From Filimonas zeae (lineage in GTDB: Bacteria; Bacteroidota; Bacteroidia; Chitinophagales; Chitinophagaceae): a stretch of 64,000 nt of DNA. Of this stretch, positions 63,690 to 64,000 are shown piece after piece. The notes below the pieces were generated by a model. That model was not told where the DNA came from and made no database searches. It worked only from the letters and a program-made list of their open reading frames with translations. The DNA lies in contig NZ_BMIB01000001.1 of the NCBI RefSeq assembly GCF_014641615.1, positions 620,769 through 684,768 on the forward strand, written 5' to 3'. Positions within the stretch are counted from its first letter, which is position 1. Every line of letters starts with the position of its first letter. A program made the position numbers and the translations under genes.

Positions 63690-64000
63690 TTATTGCTGTA
63701 CAGGTACTCCGGCTGTTTTTAGTTTAGAGATTCTTCTGCCCCTGAAAAACAGATACAGATTGAAGAATAGCATAATGCCCAGATAAATACAGAAGCCACC
63801 TATTTTGGTGCCCAGTATTTCCAGCATACTGCGGCTGGTGAATATTTCCTGCGCAATGGTCATAATGGTTAATGCAAAGCCCAGGTTTAGCAGGTAAAAG
63901 CCGGTTTCAAATAACTTATTGGTGGCTATAGCTATATCTGCCTTGCCATGAAAAATATCCAGCATAAACACTTTACTGTTTTTAAACAGGGTATGTGCCA
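63690..64000 (-). CDS. Membrane protein, N-terminus beyond window edge
   Basis: The frame is open from the stop at 63690 to the right edge with no stop, giving at least 103 residues; a GTG (63971) and an ATG (63965) lie inside but the upstream codons (HTLFKNSKVF) look coding, so the start is probably outside. Two membrane helices are visible (LLNLGFALTIMTIA and IGGFCIYLGIMLFFNLYLFF), with a basic C-terminus. No family recognised. Confidence 0.7.
   Translation of the reverse strand, partial: AHTLFKNSKVFMLDIFHGKADIAIATNKLFETGFYLLNLGFALTIMTIAQEIFTSRSMLEILGTKIGGFCIYLGIMLFFNLYLFFRGRRISKLKTAGVPVQQ

Noticed and set aside
1-64000. CRISPR arrays, insertion sequences, integrase, tRNA or rRNA genes
   Set aside because: No spaced direct repeats, transposase motifs or recognisable RNA gene structures were found.

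Overview
The window is chromosomal DNA of a member of the Bacteroidota, most likely a Chitinophagaceae (Chitinophaga-like) species. Support comes from a SusC/SusD pair, a type IX secretion C-terminal sorting domain, lipoproteins with Bacteroidota-style lipoboxes, A-rich leaders with little Shine-Dalgarno signal, and a parE/parC pair in Bacteroidota form. No rRNA, tRNA, CRISPR array, integrase or insertion sequence was seen.

Region 1 (1-12476, all minus strand) is the most unusual part: a biosynthetic gene cluster for a ribosomally made, post-translationally modified peptide (RiPP). Reading in the direction of transcription it holds an outer-membrane beta-barrel receptor, a double-glycine precursor peptide whose last residue is Cys, a hairpin attenuator, a SagB-type flavin dehydrogenase, an EpiD/LanD-like flavoprotein Cys decarboxylase, a radical SAM/SPASM maturase, a TPR-like protein of unknown role, two further small peptides with GG motifs, a C39-peptidase ABC exporter, a short HlyD-type adaptor and a class I lanthipeptide dehydratase (LanB) that runs off the left edge. 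Three different tailoring chemistries (dehydration, oxidative decarboxylation, radical SAM) plus a SagB oxidoreductase around one C39 export system is a combination I do not recognise as a described pathway.

Region 2 (12722-18563, minus) is a tight six-gene operon: isochorismatase-like hydrolase, alginate-export-type outer membrane barrel, secreted M17 N-terminal-domain protein, YtcJ-like amidohydrolase with a His/Cys-rich tail, DoxX and YoaK/DUF1275 membrane proteins, closed by a hairpin terminator.

Region 3 (19027-43041) is mixed housekeeping and accessory content: Ycf48-like protein, tcdA, a CxxCxxCC protein, a membrane-bound transglutaminase-like protein, the parE-GNAT-DUF1835-VOC-parC operon, an OmpA lipoprotein, aat and clpS (both N-end-rule genes), a secreted phosphodiesterase, a PepSY reductase-like protein, an LRR-protein kinase fusion, OsmC, an azoreductase facing an HxlR regulator, an M1 aminopeptidase, a gene broken by an in-frame TGA, and a large secreted metalloprotease-like protein with a T9SS tail. 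Short GTTGGGAGTT-type repeats sit between genes at three places.

Region 4 (43510-63570) starts with a DUF5695-type secreted protein, a POT peptide transporter paired with a secreted zincin-like protein, and then a nine-gene beta-mannan utilization locus: SusC, SusD, TIG surface glycan-binding protein, GH5 mannanase, GPH transporter, GH130 mannosylglucose phosphorylase, cellobiose/mannobiose 2-epimerase, GH3 beta-glucosidase and GH26 mannanase. Together these bind mannan, cut it to mannobiose, import it, epimerize it to mannosyl-glucose and phosphorolyse that to mannose 1-phosphate and glucose. A strong terminator closes the locus, and a partial membrane protein gene runs off the right edge.
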